Origin: Nothophaeocryptopus gaeumannii
Taxonomy: Eukaryota > Ascomycota > Dothideomycetes > Mycosphaerellales > Mycosphaerellaceae
Reading direction: 5' to 3'
Assembly (NCBI GenBank): GCA_031771865.1
Contig: JASISA010000001.1
Location: 806,001 to 870,000 of the forward strand
Length of the DNA stretch: 64,000 bases
The translations under genes were made by a program, and so were the position numbers. A model generated the notes under the pieces. That model worked only from the letters and a program-made list of their open reading frames with translations. It searched no databases and was not told where the DNA came from. Shown here one piece after another: positions 52,187 through 63,948 of this stretch; the first letter of the stretch is position 1; each line of letters starts with the position of its first letter.

Positions 52187-54166
52187 TCATCTCAATCCAG
52201 AATCGATCTCGTCAACTGTGTGGCCACTCGTGTAAGCCGACCAATCCGTACAAGTCTGCGCCATGACCCCAGGAATATCCATATCCCTCTGGATAGATTG
52301 CGGGTTTTCCAAAATGTTGAAGTACAGACCACCGGAGACGTGCCATGCGATATGGCAGTGCATCGGCCAGGCACCCGGGTTATCAGCATCAAACTGAATA
52401 ACAATATAAGCCGGGTTATCCGGACTGGGCGCGTTCTGGAGAACATGGACATCTCGTCTTTGCGGGTTGTTACCGTTGACGATGCTACCATCCCAGGTTC
52501 CGAAGCCCTCCTGGAGGATATAGAAGTTGTGACCGTGCATATGCATGGGATGGCTTCCGGTGGGGGCGTGGTTGTATAGCACGATGCGGATGGACTTGCT
52601 GTTGCCGAAATTGTAGACGTTTTGCTCGGCGGAGTAGTTCTTTTGGCCGTTCTTTGCGTCGAGGAGGACGGGGTCGTTGTAGTCTGCACGGAAGGTGCTG
52701 TTGTTCATGTAAAAGAGGTTGTGCGTGCCGTTACTCTGGAAAGTGATGGCAATGTCTTGGACAGTCTCCGGCTCTGAAGGTGTCAAGCTATAATACGGCG
52801 TAGTGTCGGACAGAGGATCGTTCTTGCACGTTGTCAGGACTGAACTTGGAACCGTCGAGGCGGTTGTTGGGATCGCGGTGTCGTTGGCGTTTTGGTAATA
52901 GATCGCAGCAACCGCTCCTGGAGAGACGCCGTCTGTGAGGGAGCAGCCACCCCGAAGGAAGGATGGGCCGAGAGTTGAGCGCATCCAGACCGCATCCGTG
53001 CTCTTTCCAGTCGCCTTCACTACGATGTCAGTGCGCTGACCCACGCCCATGGTGACCACATCGGTCTCATAGGGAATGACCGGAACAAAGTCATTGGCGA
53101 TAACCGTGAGCTTGTGGTTGTCAATGCTGAACTTCTGCATGCCCTCTGCACCAGCGTTGATCAGTCGCAGACGGTATGATTTTCCGGATTGGAACTTGAA
53201 TTTGCTAACACCAGCGTTTGGTGTGCAAGTATATCCGGTCGCATTCGCGCAAGGATAGTTCATCTTGCCGTTAATCAGAACGTTGTTCGAAAGTGGGGGG
53301 AGGAGATTCTCGGAGGCAGGAGCCATCACTTCCTCGACCAGGCTGTAATAATCCTCATGGAACCAATCGTTGATCATGATAGGTCCAAGATCCTCATCGT
53401 AGTCCATGTTGTCGTGGGGGCCGTGAATGATCATCGGACCAAAGGCTCCGCCAGCGAATTGCGCGCTGTAGTGGCTGTGCCACCAGGACGTGCCGTAAAG
53501 GTCTGCGCGGAATCGGTACGTGAAGCTGCCTCCAGGAGCGATCGGGCACTGCTGAACTCCTGGAACGCCGTCGAACCAAGGCGTTTCCTTTTGCAAAAGT
53601 CCGTGCCAGTGAAGAGAAGTGCCTTCGTCAAGGTTGTTGTGAACAACCACCTCAATCCAATCTCCCCAATTGGCTTCGATTGTTGGACCTGGATATGCTC
53701 CGTTGACGACCAAACCGTCTTTCTCAACGCCATCAGGTGCGATCCTCATGGTGCTGACCGTGAAGTCGTAATTTCTTGTGACGCCAGTATCCGGCACGTC
53801 GTCGTAGTAGTTGGTATTCTTGGCGGTTCGGCCACCCCATGGGGCTCCGCCTCCACCGATCCAGTGTGGGAGCCTTGGAGCACCGAAGGTACCCAGGTTG
53901 CTGTTTCCATTGGTTTGTTGTTGTGAGAGCTGCGGACTGAGACCCTGTCCCCATGGCACGAAGGCGGGCGAGTGGAACGCATGGCCGCCTTGTCCACCGA
54001 ATGGTTGAACGGTGTATGAGTTGATCTGCTCTTCGTTGCTGCTCTTGGGAGTGTTTCCTGTTGTGTTGACCAATGCTGCATTGACTTCTAACTGAGGAGC
54101 TGGGACCGGCGTGGCGAACGTCGAGGCTGCAAGCAACGCGCCAGCAAGTAGCTGGTGAAAAGGCAT
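52187..54166 (-). CDS. Secreted ascomycete laccase (multicopper oxidase), 659 aa
   Basis: The start is ATG 54166, followed by a signal peptide (LLAGALLAASTFATP, about 1-19). Three cupredoxin domains carry all four copper motifs: HWHG, HSHY, HPMHMHGH and HCHIAWHVSGGL. The last gives Leu at the axial type-1 position. Such enzymes oxidise phenols and reduce oxygen to water outside the cell, in lignin attack, melanin or toxin handling. The N-terminal 120 residues are Gly/Gln-rich and longer than usual before the first cupredoxin domain. The C-terminus ends DSGLR, which fits the ascomycete rule that the tail is trimmed after DSGL and plugs the oxygen channel. Single exon. Confidence 0.95.
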   Translation of the reverse strand: MPFHQLLAGALLAASTFATPVPAPQLEVNAALVNTTGNTPKSSNEEQINSYTVQPFGGQGGHAFHSPAFVPWGQGLSPQLSQQQTNGNSNLGTFGAPRLPHWIGGGGAPWGGRTAKNTNYYDDVPDTGVTRNYDFTVSTMRIAPDGVEKDGLVVNGAYPGPTIEANWGDWIEVVVHNNLDEGTSLHWHGLLQKETPWFDGVPGVQQCPIAPGGSFTYRFRADLYGTSWWHSHYSAQFAGGAFGPMIIHGPHDNMDYDEDLGPIMINDWFHEDYYSLVEEVMAPASENLLPPLSNNVLINGKMNYPCANATGYTCTPNAGVSKFKFQSGKSYRLRLINAGAEGMQKFSIDNHKLTVIANDFVPVIPYETDVVTMGVGQRTDIVVKATGKSTDAVWMRSTLGPSFLRGGCSLTDGVSPGAVAAIYYQNANDTAIPTTASTVPSSVLTTCKNDPLSDTTPYYSLTPSEPETVQDIAITFQSNGTHNLFYMNNSTFRADYNDPVLLDAKNGQKNYSAEQNVYNFGNSKSIRIVLYNHAPTGSHPMHMHGHNFYILQEGFGTWDGSIVNGNNPQRRDVHVLQNAPSPDNPAYIVIQFDADNPGAWPMHCHIAWHVSGGLYFNILENPQSIQRDMDIPGVMAQTCTDWSAYTSGHTVDEIDSGLR

Positions 54167-57100
54167 TGCTGGCAAATGATTAACGAAGAATAGAACGTTG
54201 CACAGCCAAGAAGAAACGAGGGATTTTGAGCAAGAAAATGTGTGAAGACTACAAGGCTGAGGTTCACTCGCCTTTAATTGATGCAATGCCACCGGAAGAC
54301 TCATCAAGGAGATACGAAATATTGATATAGTAACAAACCCACTAGATGCCGTATCGCCCGACTACATAGCCTGCCATGCTCGTAGTCGAGAAACTTTGGC
54401 TTCTGCGGCTGCCTCGTAGCCGCGAAGGAGCGAACCATCCGTTAGTCTGCGCTGTGACTGATGGGCTGATGTGGCGGCATGGAGCCTGCATTTGCATCAT
54501 GCTTGGTTTAATGCAGTCGGATAAACGCCTGGGCTAGCAGTTGTGTAGTGACATCTTGTGTAGAAGCTTGGCCAGAGCCCAGCGAAGACCCCTGTCGTTC
54601 TGCACTGAACTGGTGCCACGCGAGGCTGAGAACCCTCCCAATCCGGCCTGCATATGCACAGAAGATCCAATACCCGACCTCCGTAGCGCTGTTGGGGTCA
54701 AAAATGGGACTGCGAATGTCGGCCACGAAGGTATCGATGAGCCATCTCCGCGAACTTCTCGAAGGGTTCAAGAGATGGCGCTTGACGACATCGGGCTGCT
54801 TCGACCGGTGTAAGAAATTCTCGGTCTCAGTATCATCCGGGCGTTTCAACCTTACGACAGCAAGGCTACATGCTTCGTCGAGCCTGAGTTGGTCGAGACG
54901 ATGTCTGGAGGAACACTATGGCCAACAAGAGCGGATGTCCCGTATCCAAAGTCATCCACATATTTCCTAAAGGGGTCTCAAGTTACTCAGCCTCGAGCGG
55001 TTCCACGGCGGGAGGATGAGCTGACACGACATACCGCGTCCATATAAGTGCACTTTCAATCATAATGACTGATCGCCTGAAGAGATCCTCACACTTAGAG
55101 CGTGGTGGACACGTGTTGCTAAAATAAGAGTCAATACGCGCTCGGCTTCGGCAGTGATCCTTGGTCGATGATGGCTTCTAATCTAAAGCTTCGAATGCTT
55201 CCTGCAAGTCGGAGAAAATGCTTGTCGTGTTGCAGAAGTCTCCGATGCTTATGTGGATACTGTGCATCCTGCGTCGCGGTGTTGCATTGTATTCAGGGCA
55301 ACATTTCGTGAAGTTCTTCTCCGCGGGTCGCCAGCGATGACAACCGAGGGCTCATCGGCAATGAAGTGGTGCTGAGAGGATGCGCGGCTACAAGCCCCGC
55401 CAAAGCGACCACATTCTCCGGAGTACGCTTGATGAATGTACCCTAGGGCAGTCGATTTGTTGACAGTCTCCTGTTGAGGGCAGACAAGTCCCTTCGCAGC
55501 GTGTCAGATCTTCCCGTTGCTGCATCGATCCGAAATGCAAAGTGCGAACGAATTGCCACTTGCTGAACTTCGGTTCCCTGACGATTGGCTGGTAGCGAAG
55601 GCCTCAAAGATCCTGCGTTGCATAGATCATCCATCGCCGGTGTTGGTATCGTCAGGGCAATTGCCCGCTTGCGCGCGTATAGCGAATTCAGCGCAAGAGA
55701 TCTGTCATCCGCCATCGGACCGACAATGAGCAATGTATTGACGGCAGGCGGTCAAGCGAAGAGGATTTCCAGCTACTTCTCCTCGGCACCGAAGTCATGA
55801 AGATGCCACGGGGCGCAGCAAATTATTCCTCTTGCAGTCTGCCGTAGGTGAAAATACATGTACCTGCCTGCGGACACTTGCTTTGCTAGTCGCGTCGTCC
55901 TTGGGTAATGAAAGGTCTTGTCACGCGAGCACTCCTGTAGCCAGGTCGCGACAGTGAAATGGCACTTGCGTCGACTCGAAGGGTCTTTCATGACACTCGA
56001 AAGCTGAGAGGTATACTGCCAGTCTTGTAAGTCGAAATGTGCGAGCGATCGCGAAGGTCTTGAGCATCAATCCAAAAATCCTCCCACAGTGAAGTCGCTT
56101 CATGCCCATGCGATGTTCATGCGACTACTGGCCTCGTGCTCTCTGCACGATGCTGACTGCAGCGTAACAGGATCTTGGCTCGGTAGGAGAATTATGCAAG
56201 CAGTCAGCAATCCTCGGAGAGAATAATCCTTGGCCGATCGATTAAACCCGTCATCATCCAACATCAGCCCGAGGATGAATTTCGCCTAGTCCGCTTTGCT
56301 ACCACTCTTGACAAGGCCACGAGCAAGCGATACTCGCCATCTCGTGGCCTTGACTCGCGTGCGAGCTGAGCCTGATGTCGGAAAACGAGCTCGTTTCGGA
56401 TTGTAGGTCTGATGCGATGACAGCCCTAGAGCTGCCGCGCATCTGGAAGAGTATTGATCTCTAGTGAGTCTGGACGGGCTCCGAAACAGGGTGATCTTGA
56501 GTTGGCTGCTGACCATCGCTTCGGAGGACACCTTTTGTAGGCTCTGAGTTCAGGGCTGGATCCTCCTCGGGAGCAGTGAGATCGTTGAAGAATCAGCGCA
56601 AACTCGCTCAAGACGAGCCACTTTTGTTGCCTATTGGGAAAAGAGCCATCGACATGACGGGCTTCTCTTACTGCACGTCGATACTGTCTTCATACTCGCC
56701 CTGTCAAGTGCGTTCTGAGCGGGCCCACTGCGGGAGGGACTACTGCATGTGACTGCAACGAGGGCGTTGGCCTTGATCTCCTGTCCCTGGAGATGGTGTT
56801 TCGGGAAATAGATCCCACAGAATGCTCTTGAGGCCGCTCTAGAAGTCGTCATTCGGCCAATCTCGTCTTCTTCAAGGACAGTCGTCTTCATAAGCCGGGT
56901 CTCTGCCTCACACTGCCTCGATCGCAACCAGTCCATTGCAGAGCACGGCAGGATCGTCCTCATCAGCCTATCCGTGAGGAAGGGATCTCATATGTTGACC
57001 TCGAGCCAAAGGTCTTGAAGTATGTCGACTTAGCCATCTCGACCGTCAATGGACCTGTTGCCAGGGACGAATAAGCAATTTGCTGCCGGGTTTCGTATGC

Positions 57101-57652
57101 CTGCCAATTTCGCGCTTGGCTTTCTGAGAGGCCTCTAAAGATCAGATTAACCAGACAGTCCGGAGTAGACCGAGATTGATGTCGGACGCTTGGGCTGGGA
57201 GATCTGAGACCGCTTATATGTGCGAAATGCTCGCATCATGTCGATTCTGGAAGGAAGCAGGAATTAAGGGTTGCCAACCTCTCGGCGGCTCACTTGACAT
57301 CCGAGTTACCTGAGGTGGCCGAACTCAAATCACCTTGAAGCCGGCGACAGTCTCAATTACATGATTAAGGAATGAGGAATGAGGAATGAGGAATGTTGTC
57401 GATAAGGAAGAGCGTAATGTCTTCCAGAAGCAAAAGAGCTTCTCCTCGTCCCATTCACATATTTAAACTTTAGTTTAAGCTTCGAACCCCTGCTCGTTTC
57501 AAATTCACGCGTCGCGTTTGGTCGCAATCGCGACACCCCCTGCTGCCGGCCTCCAACAAGGCCACAACCATCAACACCATCACCAACACCAACACGCCCT
57601 CCGTGCCCTCCGTGCCTCCCAGCCCATCTCGCCCATACCACGCGACAACAAA
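54167..57652. other. Gene-poor stretch, 3.5 kb
   Basis: No supported gene on either strand, since frames stay below about 140 aa and overlap at random. The left end is the laccase promoter; the right end is the mitochondrial SSB promoter, with an MCB site. I see no transposon domains, although this could be old decayed sequence. Confidence 0.4.
57507..57512. promoter_or_regulatory. MCB element upstream of mitochondrial SSB gene
   Basis: ACGCGT, the full MCB hexamer, lies 141 bases before the ATG at 57653, followed by TCGCG. The site is bound by MBF in other fungi and would tie expression to DNA replication. Function here is inferred. Confidence 0.4.
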
Positions 57653-58329
57653 ATGCAGTCTCTCCGATTCCAGGTCCCGCGCGCCGCGCGCGCATTCTCT
57701 ACAACACCCTCCCGACCTCTAGCCAAGATGCAGCTCATTGGTCGTCTTGCGGATACGCCTGAGCTGATGAACACTTCGACTGGACGCGATATTGTCAAGT
57801 ACGCGCTGGGCGTGAGCCAGGGTCCAAGAGATGAGAGTGGGAATCGGGGTGTGAGCTGGTTCAGAGTTGCGAGCTTTACGGAGGGACCGCAGAGGGATTT
57901 GTTGCTGAGTTTGCCGAAGGGGTGAGTTTTACCATGTTGAATGATGGAGAGGAATAAATTGGAGAGAGTGTACTACGCTCAATGGGAAAGAGATGGCGAT
58001 TGCAAGGTTGCATGGACGGGTTGATATGAGATATTGCACGATCTTGAGGGAAGGACACCGAATAAGCGCGAAAGATCGCTGACAAGCTCTTGTGAACAGA
58101 ACACAAATCTACGTCGAAGCTGATGCCCGCATGGATACGTACGAAGTCGAAGAAGTGAAGCGCACATCTCTGAACCTCCTCCAGCGTAGGTAGTCCTCTT
58201 TCCATGCCGGTGTGCCAATGGCTGACCGTAATCTGTACAGGCAACTTTGAAGTCCTCCAGCGACCGCAAAATCGATCGGCTGAAGGCGAAGCTGATGTCG
58301 CACACCAAGCCGCAGCTGGCGCCTCGTGA
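57653..58329 (+). CDS. RIM1: Mitochondrial single-stranded DNA-binding protein (RIM1)
   Basis: Exons 57653-57921, 58100-58185 and 58241-58329 (introns 178 and 55 nt) give 147 aa. An Arg/Ala/Ser-rich presequence (RFQVPRAARAFSTTPSRPLAK) directs import into mitochondria. The OB fold follows: MQLIGRLADTPELMNTSTGRD, then VSWFRVASF and KGTQIYVEADARMDTYEVE. RIM1 coats single-stranded mitochondrial DNA during replication. The first intron is long for this window. The start follows an in-frame leader that lacks a better ATG. Confidence 0.9.
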
Positions 58330-60670
58330 CTTGGTCAATCGAAGCATACTAGCTCTACGTCCTCCAGCCAAGGCGCTTTCGACTCCCACCCCGAACGTTG
58401 GCACTTACTCGAATAAGACGGAGAGACGTAGCAGCAGACTCAGATCATGAATGGCGCATTTGTGGATGATGACTGCTTATACGTTGTATAATACCCGCGG
58501 ATACCGGAAGCAAATGAGTTGGCGAAAGCGAAGATTGAATTCGAATTGTTGATGCAAGAACGTGGCCCGGCTGGCTGTGGTTTCGTATGTAGGTAGCGAA
58601 TGCGACACTCTCGACTCTCACGGAAAGCAAAGCCATACCCAAGCTTATCAATACGCTCGCATCGTGTCGCGAGTGGGCCGCGGGCCGCAAGCTTACGAGA
58701 ACAGGGCTGTAATGTTGGCAGCGACTTGAGCGACGGAGACCGCCAGCGACCGCAATGTGTTCCCCCACATGCAGGTGATATCAGCCTAAAGACGAGGACT
58801 ATCTGGGTCTCGACGCCTGCAAATTTTGATGTCGTTGTCTTCACCAGTACCAGTACCAGCTTTCGGCAGTCGGCAGTACGTCTCCAGCAACTCCCGGACC
58901 CTGGGCCATCCATCAACTAAGAAGCCGAGCACTCGGAGTACTTCGGCTGACACCAACAAGATGCTTGACCACCAGACGACAACAACGCTTTCGTCGCAAT
59001 GCATACTGAACGAATGTACACTGACGTCGAGAGCTACAAATCACCAGCTCGGCAATTCGACAGCAGATGTACAGATGTGCGGGCGCTTTGCACCACAGAT
59101 CGGCCAACTGCTTCAAAATCGCACCGGAGCTGGCAGCACAGGAATTCGGAGTGAGGGATTTATTTCAACTCCGTTGCGGCGTCTGACTTTGCCTTCCCTT
59201 ATTACAACCACACAGTCCACGCACAGAAATTTGTGAGCATGGCTTGCCTGGCCTGGGGCTTACCCTCCTTTACGATACTGGTGCGCTGGGGCAGATACTA
59301 CTTCCCATGCTGAAATCTACGGCTCGCTCGGTTGGGAGTACTGTTCAGGGCATGCAGTTCCGATGGCAGATGTCTGGTGGGTGTTCCACGGATGAGCAAG
59401 CAGATGATTGTGCCAGTATGATCAAAGACAACATGGAGTGCCCAGACAAGTCCCTCTTTCCAACGCGTCTCTAGCGCGTCGTTATGCAACCACTTTGACG
59501 GCCGAGGCGTCGGTGCACGGTCGGTCTCGGTTGCAACAGCGGTGAAGAAAGGCTGGTGGTTCAGTTTGGTTTGTGGACTGGCCTCCGTCTCATCAGGACC
59601 GGGATATGCGTCTCTTGCAGCACGCTGACAACCTGAGTCGATGGTGAAGCATGTTTGTGAATCTGTATGTGCTGTGATGACCTGTGGACCACGTGCCTGT
59701 ATCAACCAGCTCGTGCGGTGTCGCGCGAGCATATGCAGATGCAGATGCAACATTTATAGCAACAGCATGTGTCTGCGGTGGGCGAGGCAACCACCAAGGA
59801 GGGTGTTGCTGGCGCGATCCGGTGTGTGCTCATTTGCTTCTTTCACGGAATACCGTTGCAGCTGCTCTCCACAGGGTGACAGTATCAAATCTACCATAAT
59901 TTTCCTAGCGCACACCAGGCCACCACTGCAATCGGCACACGCTTCTGCTCCTCCTCTCCTCTCTCCCGAGCGGAGCAGGCTGGCTCGCTGCTGAACGCTG
60001 CTGGACTGGCCAGGCTAGCTACATAACTTAGGCGCGCAGAAAGTCCCTCAAGCAGCACGAGACTTTCCTGCAAGCCCTCAAAGCCCCTTCGCCTTCCATT
60101 GCCACGACCAACTCTGACTTCACCTCTACCCCCGACAACACCCTCGCGACCCCCTGATCTTTGTCGTCATCGCCGTGCCTCGTTTGGGTGCACACGGCCT
60201 CCAACTCTCACGTCTCGTGCACCTCACCTCCTCTTCACAATGCTGCTGTTACGCTCGGCATAAGCTGTTGCATCGGCACCGGTTGCAAAGAGGGCGATTC
60301 GTCAGCAAAGCAAAGCAAAGCTGTACCTGCGCTGCGGGCTGCTCTCTACTTCGACGGCCATACGAGAGGCAGCAATAATCTCACAGACGAGCAGCGTCGC
60401 CGCACCGCCGAGCCAAGGGCCGCGAGCGGCTGTGGCGTGCAAAAAGCTCTTCTGCCACCTCTCACGTCTGCCAGAAACCGCCAACTGCCACTGTCCGTCG
60501 TCTTGGGCTGTTGCTTGGAGGTTCGCCGACCCGCGCTGCACAGCTGCGACTCGAGATCGGCGCGCAGGCACAGCAGCAGGGCCTCTGCAGTCTGCGCCCG
60601 GCAAAAGCAGCGCAATCGCCAAGATCCTGACGTCGTTGGTATCTTATCGTGCTGAATAAACTGAGCGACC
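58330..60670. other. Intergenic, 2.3 kb, with probable long leader of the kinase gene
   Basis: No supported gene. The right 700 bases are CT-rich and contain frames up to 164 aa (60161-60655), but that frame starts at TTG and overlaps equally long frames on the other strand. I read it as a long 5' leader and promoter for the kinase. Confidence 0.4.
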
Positions 60671-62344
60671 ATGGCCACCGCTACACGCTCTTCGCCGCCT
60701 TCGAGCGTGAGCGAAGCCGCTCGAACAACGGATCGACCCTCGCCGGCCCCAACTGCCAGCACAACATCCATCACTTCGAGCAAGCAGGGCGACGCAATCC
60801 TGCCCCCGTCATCTATTCCACACGACACCCCACTTCCGAACGGCGACAGCAACAACCACGCTAAGCCACAAGGTGCAGCACCGGAACGCCCGGCTGGCCC
60901 GCAGAAGAAGCCTACTTTCTCCTCGCGCCTCTCGCGCATGTTCTCACAGCGGGACACCACCACTATTACTAGCAAAGAGGACGCGACAAAGAAGGACCTC
61001 ACGAGCACCACCGTTCTCGAGTCCGCCGTCGAGGTCAGCGACGAGGCTATCAAGCCTCGACCCGAGAAGCCCAGTAGACAGTCGTCCAAGACCGAGAAGA
61101 TGGGCGCCATGCGGAACGGCTCTGACTCTAAGAAAGAAAAGGCCGTCGATGGACAGCCTGTCGCGCACAAGCGCTTCTGGATCGAGGAGAGTGGCGAGCA
61201 CTTTCACTTCCTCAAAGGCGCAAAGCGACAAGACAAATTGACCGATATGCTACGAGACTTCATGCTGGGCAAGAAGAAGAGCCACGAAGAGGAACAGCCT
61301 CTGTCATTGGTGTCAAACTGGGTCGATCAGATCAAGTACGAAAAGGACAAGATGGCCAAAGAGAAGAAAGACGGCCCACAAGCAACTGCATCGCTGGTAC
61401 AGAAATATGGGAAGTGCCAGGAAATCGTCGGTCGAGGTGCGTTTGGAATCGTTCGTATAGCACACAAAGCGGATCCGAACGACTCGAAACACGAGCAATT
61501 ATATGCTGTGAAGGAGTTCCGTCGAAGACCCCAGGAAGATGCGAAGAAGTATAGCAAGCGACTCAATTCGGAGTTCTGCATCTCATCCTCATTACGACAC
61601 CCGAATGTTATTCATACCCTGGACCTGCTGGAAGACGCCAAAGGGGACTTCTGCGAGGTCATGGAGTTCTGTGCCGGTGGGGACTTGTATTCCTTGGTCT
61701 TGGCCAATGGAAAACTGGAAGTAATCGAAGCCGATTGCTATTTCGCACAGCTGATGCGCGGAGTCGAGTACATCCACGAAATGGGTGTTGCGCATCGCGA
61801 CCTCAAGCCGGAGAACCTCCTCTTGACTACCCACGGAGCATTGAAGATCACAGACTTCGGCAACGGCGAGTGCTTCAGAATGGCCTGGGAAACAGAACCA
61901 CACATGACTGCTGGACTTTGTGGTAGCGCCCCTTACATCGCTCCTGAAGAGTACACAGAAAAGGAATTCGATCCTCGAGCCGTGGACGTCTGGGCCTGTG
62001 GTGTCATCTACATGGCAATGCGCACTGGCCGTCACCTCTGGCGAGTGGCGAAGAAAGATGAAGATGAGTTCTACGATAACTACATCCGCGGCAGAAAGAG
62101 CGAAGAGGGGTATGCGCCTATTGAGACGCTCCACAGAGTAAGCTGTTCCTCGCAGTCCCACAAAGCCTGCGCCACTCCCTCAAATGAAGGTTGTACTCAT
62201 AAATCTTGCCAGGCTCGCTGCCGAAACGTCATCTACAGCATTCTCGACCCCAACGCCACCCGCCGAATCTCCGCACATCAAGTCCTCAACTCTGAGTGGG
62301 GCAAGGGGATAAAACTGTGTCAAGCTGGCGAGCAGGGCCTCTAA
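60671..62344 (+). CDS. HAL4/SAT4-type serine/threonine protein kinase, 532 aa
   Basis: Two exons, 60671-62137 and 62213-62344, with a 75-nt intron (GTAAGC..TTGCCAG) whose removal joins ETLHR to ARCRNVIYSIL. A disordered Ser/Thr/Pro-rich N-terminus (1-165) precedes the kinase domain. That domain has glycine loop GRGAFG (254-259), Lys281 in YAVKEF, Glu301, HRD (375-377), DFG (395-397) and GSAPYIAPEE. All catalytic residues are present. The DFGNGECF and EWGKGIKLC signatures fit the fungal HAL4/HAL5/NPR1 group, which stabilises plasma-membrane potassium and nutrient transporters. The exact orthology is inferred. Confidence 0.9.
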   Translation: MATATRSSPPSSVSEAARTTDRPSPAPTASTTSITSSKQGDAILPPSSIPHDTPLPNGDSNNHAKPQGAAPERPAGPQKKPTFSSRLSRMFSQRDTTTITSKEDATKKDLTSTTVLESAVEVSDEAIKPRPEKPSRQSSKTEKMGAMRNGSDSKKEKAVDGQPVAHKRFWIEESGEHFHFLKGAKRQDKLTDMLRDFMLGKKKSHEEEQPLSLVSNWVDQIKYEKDKMAKEKKDGPQATASLVQKYGKCQEIVGRGAFGIVRIAHKADPNDSKHEQLYAVKEFRRRPQEDAKKYSKRLNSEFCISSSLRHPNVIHTLDLLEDAKGDFCEVMEFCAGGDLYSLVLANGKLEVIEADCYFAQLMRGVEYIHEMGVAHRDLKPENLLLTTHGALKITDFGNGECFRMAWETEPHMTAGLCGSAPYIAPEEYTEKEFDPRAVDVWACGVIYMAMRTGRHLWRVAKKDEDEFYDNYIRGRKSEEGYAPIETLHRVSCSSQSHKACATPSNEGCTHKSCQARCRNVIYSILDPNATRRISAHQVLNSEWGKGIKLCQAGEQGL

Positions 62345-63537
62345 CACTAGCTTACGGGCATAGAGTAGTCCATATCAGTGTGAACTGCTTGGGCCCTGCC
62401 ACTTTCACTTCTTCGACTTCTTCTTCCGATTCGCAATCGACGGCCGACTTTCTGGTATATCAACACTTCTCTTGATCCCTTTGTGGATTCTTACTTGTTT
62501 TCTGAGCGTTTAGCGAAGCGAAGTTCGGCAGCAGAGAAGCAAGCATACCCCGAGATACGAAATGCGAACAATTTTTTTTAAAGAAGCATGATACTTACTA
62601 CGAACGACCGGGAGCGTATGGCCAAGGCAATTGAAGCTGGAACGACGAAGCGGGTGGTTTGGTGCATCACATTCGCTCTCCGAGACACATAGGATGCAGC
62701 GATTGGGCGAACAGCAGGCATTCACTTGTGGTATCCTCCACTATACAGCGAACAGCAGACGCCATACGCTGACGGCGAGTGTGCATTGAGCTGGACTCCG
62801 TTCTTCTGGTTCTACAGGTACAGGTGGACATGACGGTTCGCGGCTAAGGGAAAGGGGAACGAGATGCATGAGATGAGATGCTATGATGTAAATAGCGAAT
62901 GACCTGGGGGTTCTCCCGGCTGGAGAAAGGGGAATGGACAACAGAAATACAATCATTTTGTGATGTACAGCGCCTCGCTATCACCATGAGTGAGGCTGCT
63001 ATTCGCCCTGGAGTGCAGTGGCCTCAGGCATTACACCAGCTGAGGAGGCTGTGCACTACTTATGCTTCATCACCACAGGGCGAAGCTTAGCGCATCCTAT
63101 GACCATTCCTCTTCCGAGTACTTACCACACACGCGATCCAGTTATAAGTCTCCAAACCATTTACTATGAAGTCATGAACGACAGTGCTCAGTACCTGAGG
63201 CATTGGTACACCAACTACACAGCACTTAAGGCAGGACCCGAGTCTAAGTCATTGGCCTAACACTTCGACATGGGGCGCAGGGACGGTCACATGTGCCCTG
63301 CTAGACTTCAGCCTTGTGAGGCTACGCATGGCTCAGACGTAGTGTGAACCACTGAAGGAAGGATGGGAAGGTGGGATTGGGACGCATAAGTATGGAAGGT
63401 AGGAAGGGAGGGCTTCTAGAAGATTTCTTTTCTTGTTCATCGAAGTCCTTCATTCAATGTAGCCTCCAGAAAGCGACTATCTACCTCAACAGAGATACCA
63501 ATTGCACTTAAGAGACGAATTGAAGAAGACATTCATC
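62345..63537. other. Intergenic, 1.2 kb, no supported gene
   Basis: The first part is the 3' region of the kinase gene, with an eight-T run near 62572. An 80-aa frame at 63018-63260 is not supported by any recognised feature. The last 60 bases before 63538 read like an A-rich fungal leader. Confidence 0.45.
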
Positions 63538-63948
63538 ATGGGTTGCGGACCTTCCAGGCCGTCAGGTACAGCCGACCTCACTGCCAACTAGCTTTCAGCG
63601 AAAACTCACGTTCTTTCCTCCAGGTGGCTACTACAACAACTCGGCAATGGCCTACAGACCACGAAAAGGTCGTGGGCATGGGTATAGTGGTGGAGGGGCA
63701 TTGTAAGTTCACAATGTCATTATCTCCTATTCGCCCTGTGCTCGTACTGAATTTTTTGCAGTGTAGCAGGTTTCCACGGCGGTCATCATGGCGGTGCCGC
63801 AGGGTGTGGTGGAGGCGGTGGTGGAGGAGCTTCAGGGTGTGGAGGAGGGGGAGGGGGGGGGGGAGGGGATGTTAATTGTCTGGGAAGGGAGGATATGCTG
63901 AACCCGTCTTTGTATGAGCTAGTCATCGATGAGTCTGTCTCCAGTTGA
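63538..63948 (+). CDS. Small Gly/Cys-rich protein with lipidation signal, 97 aa
   Basis: Exons 63538-63565, 63624-63702 and 63762-63948 (introns 58 and 59 nt; GTACAG and GTAAGT donors, CTCCAG and TTGCAG acceptors) keep one frame. The N-terminus MGCGPS fits N-myristoylation at Gly2 (MGxxxS) with Cys3 available for palmitoylation. The middle is made of Gly runs (one of nine) separated by Cys, plus a HGGHHGG segment. The C-terminus (LNPSLYELVIDESVSS) is not repetitive. No family is recognised. A peripheral membrane protein is inferred from the N-terminus. The Gly run is encoded by a G-rich DNA tract that could harbour slippage errors. Confidence 0.6.

Noticed and set aside
60161..60655. 164-aa frame upstream of the kinase
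   Set aside because: It starts at TTG, is covered by equally long minus-strand frames and lies in a CT-rich leader; no domain recognised.
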